Part shown: in pieces, positions 43,356 to 53,487 of the stretch
How positions within the stretch are numbered: position 1 is the first letter of the stretch
Layout: every line of letters starts with the position of its first letter
NCBI GenBank assembly: GCA_021234155.1
Contig: JAJEKV010000001.1
Coordinates: forward strand, 24,973,189-25,037,188
From: Isoetes taiwanensis
Lineage: Eukaryota; Streptophyta; Lycopodiopsida; Isoetales; Isoetaceae
DNA: 64,000 bases
Direction: 5' to 3'
The notes under the pieces: model-generated
The model's database searches: none
What the model saw: only the letters and a program-made list of their open reading frames with translations
What the model was told of the DNA's origin: nothing
Translations under genes and position numbers: made by a program

Positions 43356-44486
43356 ATGGCGCCCAGTAGCTTTGTCCGATTGTATGATGCTGCCAACCAT
43401 ATCCGTGATTTCCCTGCTGAACAAGTCTTCCATGTGTTCGACCATCTCTTTGATCTCCACGCAACATTGACCAGAACTCCCTTCTACACTGACATCATTT
43501 GCCAATATGATCAGCAGATCCTACCCTGGGAAGTTAACTTGCCGCCTAGGGGAGGGAAATGGGTATCCCTAGATTTGCTTAGCCAAGCCTTAGGGGGAGG
43601 ATCCAAGGGCAAGAACAAGCTGTGGGATAGGACAAGAACCATGCCCGACTACATGACCTGCAAGCACAATAGGCATAGATATCTCTCAGCCCATGCAGCC
43701 CTCGCTCTATTCATGCAGTATAAGGCAATCAACAAGGTGGGGGAGCCCTCAATTCAGCCTTTGGACCTAGCATCACTCGACACTCGAAGGGAGGAAAGCC
43801 ACATTCACGAGATCGAGTCCTCGGAGTACATGTACCATGGCATGACATCAGGGACACCAGCACTGCAGATCGAGCAAGACTACGAGCAGCTAGGGGAAGA
43901 AAACCCAGGTTGGGAAAGCAGAGAGGCGATGAGGATGGAGAGGCGAATAGCCAGGCATGATGACGAAATCAGGCGGGCCTATGAACCACCAATCGGCATC
44001 ACAACCCTATCACCAATAGTCATCGATGGAGAGGAGTACATCTTGGCAAACGACATCCTCAACCTTCCTTACTGCCAAGAAGAAGGGCTTAGAATCGACG
44101 AGCTCTTAGGCTTGATGGCAAAAGAGCAGCACAACGACTTCATCGACTACTCCTATCAGGAAATCCCAAGGGAGCTAGCAGAGCGGCACTCATACGCCGG
44201 GGAGACAATGTCAGATATAGAAGCCTATGAGCAGATAAGGGAAATGTATCGTCAACAGGAACCAATCATCCCAGAGGAGGAGTTTCAAGAAATACAAAGC
44301 AGATTGTACAAACCAGGAAGAGGCTCAAGCTCTAGCCGAACAGTTCATTCCAGGAGTATGCGGGAGGCATCCAGTAGCATCAACCTGGAGAGCGCAACTA
44401 CCATATGGAGGGACCATGAAGACCTCTTGGCATTAGACGCCTACGGCGAAGCAGCAATAGAAGGGGCACAGGTTCGAAGGCCATAG
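43356..44486 (+). CDS. Unknown gypsy-borne ORF between H3-like gene and gag
   Basis: 376 codons from MAPSSFVRLYDAANH to a TAG; the frame is open further upstream (to 43080), but that part is leader-like and this ATG is the first in protein-like sequence. Contains FPAEQVFHVFDHLFDLHATL and GGKWVSLDLLSQALGGG, then a long acidic, Arg/Glu-rich helical region and a Ser-rich tail. No transmembrane segment, zinc finger or known enzyme motif seen. I do not recognise the family. Extra ORFs before gag are known in some Tat-lineage gypsy elements, but not normally in chromoviruses. Probably continues into the next frame. Confidence 0.6.
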   Translation: MAPSSFVRLYDAANHIRDFPAEQVFHVFDHLFDLHATLTRTPFYTDIICQYDQQILPWEVNLPPRGGKWVSLDLLSQALGGGSKGKNKLWDRTRTMPDYMTCKHNRHRYLSAHAALALFMQYKAINKVGEPSIQPLDLASLDTRREESHIHEIESSEYMYHGMTSGTPALQIEQDYEQLGEENPGWESREAMRMERRIARHDDEIRRAYEPPIGITTLSPIVIDGEEYILANDILNLPYCQEEGLRIDELLGLMAKEQHNDFIDYSYQEIPRELAERHSYAGETMSDIEAYEQIREMYRQQEPIIPEEEFQEIQSRLYKPGRGSSSSRTVHSRSMREASSSINLESATTIWRDHEDLLALDAYGEAAIEGAQVRRP

Positions 44487-44866
44487 GAAAGGGTAAGGCA
44501 CTCCGATACTACCTTCCAGCCCTCAGCCAAGGGCAGATGGTAGTTTTTCACAAGGAGTTCGGCCCACGAGGAGAAGAGTCGGTGGTGCTCCTCATAGCAC
44601 TCTCTGGCTTCGGGCAGCACGCAACGGATCATATCATTCTCTTCAAGAGATCCGTGGCACTCCACTGCCTCGACTTCGTCAGAGGCCACCTCAGGGACGC
44701 AACATTGACGGTAGTGGCGGCAACGGTATCCGAACTCCCTGCACCCCAAATGGCTCAAGCACTCGAAGGGGGATCTTCCAGAAATATCTTGCGGAATGTC
44801 GGCAAAGGACTTCGACTCAGGGATGTCAAGAACTTCTTCAAGTCAATGAAGGGGCATCGAAGATGA
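44487..44866 (+). CDS. Continuation of unknown ORF in another frame
   Basis: An open frame overlapping the end of the previous ORF reads GTGSKAIGKGKALRYYLPAL, then HKEFGPRGEESVVLLIALSG and a basic C-terminus (DVKNFFKSMKGHRR). Likely the C-terminal part of the same protein after a small indel, or expressed by frameshifting. The 230 bp after its stop, to 45094, are AT-rich and intron-like. Confidence 0.45.
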
Positions 44867-45094
44867 AAAATTTCTGTTTTTACTTATCTTCTAAATTGTA
44901 TTCAATGTCTTCACTTCTAAGTATTGTCATGTACCTTATAAAATGTATCTCTTATATATTAATTGATATATATTTTCCTTGACTATAACTGGAGTTTTGA
45001 TATGATTTCTTTTGTACCTAACAATAAGTGACTTGTAAATAAAGATGAATAATGTATAACTTAAATAACAAGCATTGATGACCAATACTTGCAG

Positions 45095-46600
45095 CAAGGA
45101 ACATCGGCTCAGGGTCTCAAGGCCAGGGCCAGCAGCACCAATGGGTACCTAGAAACTTGTTTGGGCCAGAACAAGACGACAACAACGAGGAAATGACTTT
45201 GGAGACAGTGAATGCAAGGCTCACGCAGATGAGAAACCAGATGCATAACCTACTTCAGTGGGCAACCCCATTGATGAATGCTCAGGAATACGGACCTCCA
45301 CCACCACCTCCACCTCCAGTGCAAGGTGTTGACGAGGATTCACAGCCGGAAGGGGAAGAGAATCAAGGAAATGTCAGGGACAGGAAGAGAAAAAGGAGAA
45401 GCAGAAAGAGTCCAACACCATCCAGCTCTAGTGTATCAGACACCTCTGGCAGCCAGACCGGTAGCAGTTCCGAGGATGAATCAGATGCATCACAGGGTAG
45501 GAAAAAGAACAAGAAAGCAGATGATTATCAGAAGAAAGTGGACAGTGCCATGAGTAATGTTTGGAAAACAAGGAAGCTTGGTCAGTTTTCAGGCAAAGAC
45601 AGGTCAGGCATGGAAGCAGAGGCTTGGCTTGATGAGATGGAGGAATTTGGCAATTCCTATGGCATGAAAGACAAGGACATAGGCAAGGTTGCAACAGCCA
45701 ATCTGATAGGAGCAGCCAGGATATGGTGGAAAGGGTATGCTAAGTCTAATAAGTTGAGATGAAACAGCTGCAGATTCAAGACCTTCAATAAAGATTTCCG
45801 CAAACATTACGTGCCGAGATCGCACACTAGCAGGCAGATCCAGCAATTCTACAGGCTAGACCAGGGGAACCTATCAGTAGCCAAGTACATAGAGGAATTT
45901 ATGAGGTTAAGACTCAATGTGCCCAGGATCACAGAGAGGCAAGCGGTCGAAGGTTACATTGAAGGGCTCAACAGTAACATCAAGCGGTTAGTTCGAGCAA
46001 TTAACCCAAGAACAGGGAGAGGCCGAGGACAATGCCTTAAGTTTGGAAGAAGCCCCAGTAACTCCAGGGCAGAAGCAGTTACCCTTCAAAGGTAAGACGG
46101 CAGGGCAGTATCAGAATAAGCAAGCAGCAAACACGCCAGTCGGAGGCCAACAACTAGGGAAAGCTCAGGGAAAGAACTTTGGAGACCGTAGGCCACGGGA
46201 TGGATCAGGGGGCAGTTCGCTCAAGCATCTTTTAGACAACATCCCTAAGGAGAAGAGACAGGAGTGCATTGAAAAGAAGTTGTGCTTTAGGTGCTTCCAG
46301 CCAGGGCACAGAACACACAACTGCCCATTCGTCATGCAAGCAACGTTGGCAGAACTTGCAGATTGGGAATCTCCAACCGAGGGTGATGATGAAGATGACG
46401 ACCAACAGGAAGGCCAAGATTTTATAGAAGGTGAGTGCAAAATCTGCGCAGCTATTGAGTCAGGTGATGTTGAAAATCAGTCCACAGTCATCTCGACTGA
46501 GGGAATCATAGATAGCAGTCCATACCTAGTCTTGATAGATACAGGTAGCTCTCACAACTTTGCCTCTCCTAGGCTGGCTACCCTAATGAAGAGCAAGGTC
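45095..46600 (+). pseudogene. Gypsy gag and protease
   Basis: Begins after a 3' splice site (acttgcag, ending 45094). N-terminal Gln/Gly and Pro-rich, then a basic-Ser stretch, then capsid (FSGKDRSGMEAEAWLDEME, ARIWWKGYAK, FRKHYVPRSHTSRQIQQFYR). A TGA at 45760-45762 replaces a residue that is Trp or Arg in relatives. The frame shifts at about 46018. A CCHC knuckle (CFRCFQPGHRTHNC, 46282-46323) and the aspartic protease site (VLIDTGSSHNF, about 46531) follow. A frameshift at about 46602 leads into RT. Confidence 0.88.
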
Positions 46601-46604
46601 TAAG

Positions 46605-48014
46605 TCAAAGCCAATGCCAGTTAGCATGGCAAGTGGTGCCATTCGCCACATTAAGAGGAGGAGGATCACATTCGACATAGACCTTAGTGGAAGCAAGTGG
46701 CCGATGGGGGCAAAAGTCATGGATATTGGAAAGTATGATCTGATAGTAGGAATGGAGTTCCTCAAGCCGGCTAAAGTCATGATCGACTACGAGCGTAACG
46801 AGATCTCCATGACGGTGCCGTATGGCAACAGATTCATAGTAAAAGGTAAGAAGGTAGCTTCTCTTATGCAGTGCATTTCTATGAAGCAGCTAAGAAAGAG
46901 TATAGTAAGAAATAAGGTGGATTATATTCTGGGGTTAGAGGCAATTGAACCAAGTAAAGAGGAGGGAAGTGACTTAACTGGAAATCAGTTGCCCAAGCCA
47001 GTAGCAAGGCTCATTAGGGAGTTCAATGATGTGTTTCCAGATGATATCCTTCAGCTACCACCTTATAGGGGTGTGGAGTGTGAAATCACATTAGCTCCAG
47101 ATGCTAAGCCTACCAGCAAGGCACCATACAGAATGAGCACCCCAGAGCTGATAGAGCTCAAGAAGCAGCTGCAGGAATTGCTTGACCTTGGATTTATAAG
47201 AGCAAGTGTCTCTCCCTTTGGGGCACTCATACTCTTCGTCAAGAAGAAAGACGGGAGCCTAAGAATGTGTATAGACTATCGCCAGCTTAACAAGCAGACG
47301 ATAAAGAATAAGTATGCTCTGCCAAGGGCAGATGATTTGATGGATTAGCTCCAAGGAGCGAAAGTTTTCTCTAAGATTGACTTAGGGTCAGGTTACCACC
47401 AAATAAGGATAAAGGAAGAAGATATCCATAAGACCGCCTTCAAAACGCGGTACAGGCACTTCGAGTTTACAGTAATGCCTTTTGGCTTATCGAATGCCCC
47501 GGCAACCTTCATGCGTCTCATGAACGACATCTTCAGGGAGTTCTTGGACGAGTTTGTCATTGTATTCTTCAACGACATCTTAGTCTACAGCAGGTCCATT
47601 GAAGAGCATTGTCAGCATTTGAGAAGAGTGTTGGAGAAGTTGAGACGGCATCGGTTGTATGGGAAGCTCTCCAAATGCCACTTTGCAACAGGTCGAGTGG
47701 ACTATTTGGGGCACATGGTAACAGCTGAAGGGATTTCGACAGATTCGTCAAAGATTGAAGCAATAGTTGATTGGCCAGCTCCAAGGAACGTGGCAGAAGT
47801 GAGAAGTTTTCTCGGTCTGGCAGGATACTATAGGAAGTTCGTAAAGGACTTCGCTAGGTGGGCGTCCCCCTTATCGGACCTCACCAAGAGCAATAAGATA
47901 AAGGATTGGGCAAAGTTTTGGCTTAAGAATGTCCAAGCCTCCTTTGAAAAGCTCAAAGAGGCTCTAACGACAGCTCCAGTCCTTGTTCTTCCAGATCCGA
48001 GCAAAGATAACTAG
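46605..48014 (+). pseudogene. Gypsy reverse transcriptase
   Basis: Standard blocks: [37 protein letters not shown], then after a TAG at 47346-47348 (likely CAG to TAG) [33 protein letters not shown] and the catalytic region. That region reads FFNDILVYS at about 47565, where family members have F-x-D-D; the first Asp codon is AAC (47571-47573), so this RT is catalytically dead even without the stop. Ends with [18 protein letters not shown]. Frameshift at about 48012. Confidence 0.92.
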
Positions 48015-49906
48015 TAGCCACAGATGCGAGCAAGATAGCAACAGGTGCAGTTTTGATGCAAGAAGGAAGGGTAGTCGTCTACGACTCAAAGAAGATGAGC
48101 GACGCGGAGCAACGCTACCCAACCCATGATCACGAGTTGTTAGCCATTGTAAGGGCACTAAGGATTTGGAGGCATTATTTGCTGGGGAGGAAGTTTCAGT
48201 TAGATACTGATCACCAGAGCCTTCAATATCTTTTCACCCAACCACTCCTCAACCTAAGGCAAAGGAGGTGGATGGAATTCCTTGAGGAATATGATTTCGA
48301 CATAATGTATAAGCCCGGCAAGCTTAATATTGTTGCAGATGCCCTCTTCAGGAGACTATTCGAGACGAGAATGTATTGTAATGTTATATCAACTCTTTCA
48401 AGTGAGTTTGGTAAGAAAATTGAGGAGACATTGCCATCTGATGATGATTTCAAGGAGGTATGGGCAAGCCTCTCTAAGGAGGCTAGAACAGATAAAGAAC
48501 GGGAGGCCTTCAAACATTATAGGAAGGAAGGCAACCTGTTGTACCATAAAGATAAGTTGTGTGTGCCCGAATCGTCAGGAGTAAGGAAGTTAATTCTTCA
48601 TGACACACACAACAGCCCAATAGCCGGGCACGCAGGATTTATGAAGACGTATTTCAAGATTCGAAGTAGCTATTTCTGGCCGGGAATGAAGAAACAGATA
48701 GCCAGATATATTCGGGAATGCCAGTTGTGCCAGCAGACTAAGGCAGAGCAGCTTCGGATTCCGGGAGCTTTGGAACCTTTGGCAGTGCCGAATGCAAAAT
48801 GGGAAGTAATAAGCATGGATTTTATTACAGGACTTCTTAGGACTCTTCGAGGCAAAGATGCACTAATGGTGGTCGTAGATAAATTATCTAAGATGGCACA
48901 CTTTGTGCCTTGCAAAACTACGGACACAGCCTTAGACACTGCCGTTCGATTTGTAAAGGAGATTTTTAGACTCCATGGCATGCCTCGAGAGATAATCTCA
49001 GATAGGGATTCTAAGTTCATGAGTGCATTCTGGCAGGATCTTTTTGCCATGATCCAGACCAAGCTCTCGATGAGCACGGCTTACCATCCTCAGACGGATG
49101 GCCAGACGGAGCGGACGAATCGCATCATCGAAGATATGCTCAGAAGTTATGTATGGAATAAGCAATCCAAGTGGGATGATTTCATCCACTTGGTAGAGTT
49201 CGCCTACAACAGTACGAAGCAGGAGTCATCCCAGATGTCTCCCTTTATGATCGACTACGGGTACCAGTGCCTCACCCTAGACACTTGGCACAATCCTGTG
49301 TCAAAGATCGAAGTATCCCAGCAAATGCTAGGAGATATGCAGCAGTTGGTGGAAGCTGTAAGGGGGCACCTTTTAGCAGCAAGAAGTCGGCAGAAGAGTG
49401 TAGCCGACAGGCACAGGACCGTAAGGGAGTTCAAGGTGGGCGACAAGGTATGGTTGAAGAACAAGGTGAAGCAAGCTAAGCTTCGTATTGGGAATTGCAA
49501 GAAGCTTGCCCCCAGGTGGGCCGGTCCGTTCAAGATCTTGGAGAGAGTGGACTCTCAAGCCTACAAGTTGGATCTTCCGGCGCACCTCAAAGTTCACAAG
49601 GTCTTCCATGTGAGTTTATTAAAAAAGCACGATCCTAATCCTGATGAGGTTTTGGATACTCCAACTTTGTTGGAAATGATAGAAGAGCAAGTTGAAATTG
49701 TGCCTGAATTGCTTCTTGATAAGTCATTCAAGAAGACTAGGAGGTCTCAGTTCCTCCAGTATTTGGTCAAGTGGAAACACTTGCCCGTGGAAGACGCGAC
49801 ATGGGTATTGAAGCAGGATTTGGAGAAACAATACCCAGAATTCATGAAGGAGTTTGATGGGCGAGTCATCTCCGACTTAGTCGACCCCGACTTGCCAGGA
49901 GGTTAG
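48015..49906 (+). pseudogene. Gypsy RNase H, integrase and chromodomain
   Basis: Open throughout after the frameshift. RNase H: TDASKIATGAVLMQ, YPTHDHELLAIV, DTDHQSLQYL. Integrase: zinc HHCC (HDTHNSPIAGH to CQLC), D in SMDFITGL, D in IISDRDSKF, E in HPQTDGQTERTN, and a GPY/F module (PRWAGPFKILERV). The C-terminus (about 49681-49855) is a chromodomain: FLQYLVKWKHLPVEDATWV then LEKQYPEF. Chromodomains of this clade bind methylated H3 or other heterochromatin marks and steer integration. No Met at the true start; normally part of a polyprotein. Confidence 0.93.
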
Positions 49907-49934
49907 CTTAGTATGTTTCTTAGTTAGCCTTAGC

Positions 49935-49975
49935 TCTGGCATATGCATTCTAGTTAATAGAGTGCATGTGCCAGA
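49935..49975 (+). ncRNA. RNA hairpin just after gypsy pol
   Basis: TCTGGCATATGCATTCT (49935-49951) pairs along all 17 bp with 49959-49975, including two G-U pairs in sense RNA, around a 7-nt loop agttaat. Begins 29 nt after the pol stop. Function unknown. Confidence 0.5.
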
Positions 49976-49987
49976 ATCTTGGAACAT

Positions 49988-50290
49988 GTAGGCGATGATG
50001 GGATACGCCTTTAAGGCATTCTCTCGGCCAACATGCACCAAGAGGTGCGCATGACCAGTAGGGTCATGTGAGAGAGGAAGTGAGGCATGGTGGGCGATGA
50101 TGGGACATCTGTCGAATGCTCTCTATGCCACGATGCGGGGCTCGTGCACCTGACCATAGGGGGTCATGGTGAAGGTTAAAGTGATCATGTGCGATGATGG
50201 GATTGTGAGACGTTCCCTAGCTTGAAACCCTTGGGGCATGATGCACTGGGAGTACTCGGCAACGGGTAACCGAGTACAAGGAGCATCTTA
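49988..50290 (+). repeat. Three ~100-bp degenerate repeats in gypsy 3' region
   Basis: gcgatgatggga recurs at 49992, 50094 and 50191. The first two units share gacca followed by agggtcatg. Non-coding. Confidence 0.6.
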
Positions 50291-50711
50291 AATGTTCCTT
50301 AAGCTCAAATCCTTAGGGGCCACGATCGGGTGCAAGGTAGTAGGGTAACCTTGAGCTGGTAGTTCGGCTCAAGGAGGTAGGTAAGGGGGGTGGTCCCCTA
50401 AAACCACAATTATTAACTTAACTAACGTAATGTGTTACTCGTGCAGGGCGAGCATAGGGGAGCACCGACGGGAGCACATTACGTGGAGGCGGGGAGGCAT
50501 AATTTAGACTTAGAAATTATGAACCCTAATGTTATGTGCTAATGTTTTGACTTACTATAGCATTACTGTTGTTAAGGCTATATAATTTTGTATAAGTATA
50601 AATATAGCCTATACTATATGTTGATTGAATAATAGAAATTGCATGTATCTTGTTTTTGCAGGAGCGTGTAGTGTACCTACCTTAGCGTAATGCAGAGGAC
50701 AGCATTATCCT

Positions 50712-50724
50712 AAGGGGGGGAGAA
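50712..50724 (+). promoter_or_regulatory. Gypsy polypurine tract
   Basis: aaggggggg then agaa directly before the 3' LTR, the plus-strand primer site. Confidence 0.85.
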
Positions 50725-51535
50725 TGTGACGTTCCAGGGGAATATACGCCATAAATACATATATTCCTGGACCCGTCACTATACAAGTCTACCCTTGTAG
50801 CCTTGTATACCTTAGGAAGTGGCAATGGGTGCACATCTAAGTTAAATGCTTAACTTAGATAACCTTAGGATAAGGCCCATTTCCACATGGCCTTATCCCA
50901 TTGGGCAACCGCCACACGACCTCATCCCATTGGCGCCACGTGGCATCCCATGTGGACCCTAACTTATATTAGCACAAACCCTAACCCTAGACCTCTTTTC
51001 CTGACCCTAGCGCCCTGAGACTCATCTACGCACTTAAAACTCTGTTTCGAGCACCGTTTGCTGTGGCATAGGCTAGTGCAGCAGCCCCCGGAGTGTGGAT
51101 TCGATCTTGGAGCAAGTGCAGCTTCGACCAATTCAAAGACCATGGAGACGCCAGGGTTTGGAGGGAGTGCTTCTGGAGCAGGTATGTAGAGTAGTGCTCT
51201 TGGTAGATCATCTGGAAGTTAGCACTCCAGATTGGTTAGTATTTCGTATCTAGAGTAGGGCCATCCTAGAACCCTTATTCAACATCTTGAACCCTAATCA
51301 AGGAACCCTAACTGTAAGTTAGATATATATGATTAGGTTAAGATGTTCTTATTATGATTATCATGATATGATGCTATGTGATGTTGGTTGATCATGTTTG
51401 CTCCTCTTGTATTGGGAAAGGGGGTAGAGACCTAGGGCCATATGTAGTATGCTCCTAGTTTAGATCCCTTAGTTCCTATTAGATGCGGCCTGTGCATAAG
51501 AGCCCACCGGGCTATTGGGGCTATGATGCGACTCA
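50725..51535 (+). repeat. Gypsy 3' LTR, left part
   Basis: Matches the start of the 5' LTR, including the G-box and the METPGF exon copy at 51142. Ends at the Copia-3 TSD actca (51531-51535). Confidence 0.93.
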
Positions 51536-52404
51536 TGTGAGTAAATTAACAACTGAGTTGTTTATATCTCAATTTGTCAAGACAAATGTCTAGCTTATTC
51601 AAATGCTCTATGCATCATTACCATCTTTGAAAACCATATTCATTATGCAAATATTTGCACTTAGCACCTACACAACAATAGCAAATAAATCTCATAACAG
51701 ATAAACCACTGTCAGGCAAATCAATCCCATAGCAAATATTTTAGCAATGACCATTGTCATTCTTATAGCAAATAACCATTGAAGATAAAATCAATGGCAA
51801 TCTTAAAGCAATGCCCTTATCATTTTATTACCTTCGCCACAACAGTTAGACCTTTTATTCGAATGGCTGTCGCTTGGGGTCGTCACGAAACCTACACTAG
51901 CAATTGATCAATCAGACTTCTTAGGTTTATAATGGACAGTTCCGGTGGTGCTGGAACCGCCCAAGTCTTCCGGATCATGCTTCAATCTTATCTGTACAGG
52001 AGTTTTCATCTGAAAAACTTTCTACTTTCGAATAAGGCTTTGCCTCCAAATTGAATGATATCGAAAAATATCATTAACCATATTTTCCCTTTTAGCTTTA
52101 TTTCACATGTTCAACCATAGGTCGTAAAACATGAATATCCCATATTCATATCATAGTCCATGAAATATCCCATATTCATAGCCTAAGAAAGTTTGTTCTG
52201 TTTTCTGTATTTACCTTAGGTCATTTCGCAGCAGATAATCCAATTCTTCACTTTAGCATGATCATGTGTTCCCAATCTGCTGTTCTATTTAAATCATGTT
52301 GTCTCTATTTTGTCTGTTAATTCCAACCTCTGATCACCCAGTTAAATGTTCAACCTGACAACAGCTTAAGAATAATGAGTTGTGAACTGAACAATATTCT
52401 CACA
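51536..52404 (-). repeat. Copia-3 3' LTR
   Basis: 869 bp at the low-coordinate end. A purine tract, read on the minus strand as ctaaaaaggggaa, lies at 52405-52417. Confidence 0.93.
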
Positions 52405-52418
52405 TTCCCCTTTTTAGA

Positions 52419-53483
52419 TCACAACTTCATAATATCCCTGCAATTCAATTTTGTAATTAACTTCTGAAACTTAAAATAACTTAATGCCTTTGTCAAGACA
52501 TCTGTCAGTTGCTCTTCAGACCTGACATATTCAACTTGTATTAAAGATCTTCTCACCATATCTCTGATAAAATGTAACTCCATTTCTATGTGCTTTGTCC
52601 TCTCATGTTGTATAGGATTTTTGGTCATAGCTATACAACTCTGATTGTCACATAGCAGTTTTGTGCTTTCCTTTTGCAACAAGCCAATCTCTTCTAAAAA
52701 TCTTCTGCACCATACTATTTCCTTTGCTGCTAGAGTGGCAGCTGCATATTCTGACTCAGCTGTAGAGAGGGCAATTGAAGACTGTTTCTTGCTCCTCCAA
52801 CTAACTGGTCCTCCTCCAAGCATTAACAAATAACCTGAAGTTGACTTTCTTTCATCCTGATCCCCACACCAATCTGCATCACAATAAGCTTTCAAAACTA
52901 AATCATTTGTATCAAAAATTATCCCTGTGCTCTTTGTTCCTTTCAGATATCTTAAAACCTTTTTGGCAGCTAACCAATGTTCTTTTCCAGGGTCATGATT
53001 ATATCTACTAAGAACATTAACTATATATGCAACATCAGGCCTTGTATTGTTGGCTATGTATAATAAGCTCCCTACCAAAGGTCTATAAGGAACTTCAGCC
53101 ATTTCTTCTCTCTCTTTGTTTGTTTGTGGACACAACCTTTTTGAAATCTTCATTCCTGGGACTGCTAGAGATTTGATAGCATTACAATCTTTCGTGTTAA
53201 ACCTGTCAAGCACAGTGTCAATGTACTTTTCTTGAGAAAGAGTGATCCTCTTATTTTTCCTATCCCTTGCAACCTCAATTCCCAAGAATTGTCTTAGCTC
53301 ACCTAAATCTGACATTTTGAATTTATCTTTTAATATGTTCTTGCATCTGTTTAGTATTACTATGTTGCTGGCTGCCATCACACAGTCGTCCACATATAAC
53401 CCCATTATGCAATAGTCTTTCTCATCTCTGAAAATATACACATTTCCATCATGTTTGAGTGCTTCAAATCCCTGTTCTTTCAA
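52419..53483 (-). pseudogene. Copia-3 RT C-terminal part and RNase H
   Basis: 354 codons: catalytic YVDD in IMGLYVDDCVMAA, then MSDLGELRQFLGIEV, PYRPLVGSLLYIANNTRPDV, RNase H AYCDADWCGD, STAESEYAAA and DNQSCIAMTKNP. It was one frame with 53488-56628 before a small deletion. All visible catalytic motifs are intact. Confidence 0.92.
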
Positions 53484-53487
53484 ATAA

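Noticed and set aside
49948..49975. Animal-type histone mRNA 3' stem-loop linked to the H3-like gene
   Set aside because: The stem is 17 bp with a 7-nt loop and lies after pol, 7.5 kb from the histone ORF; it does not match the short 6-bp, 4-nt-loop histone element.
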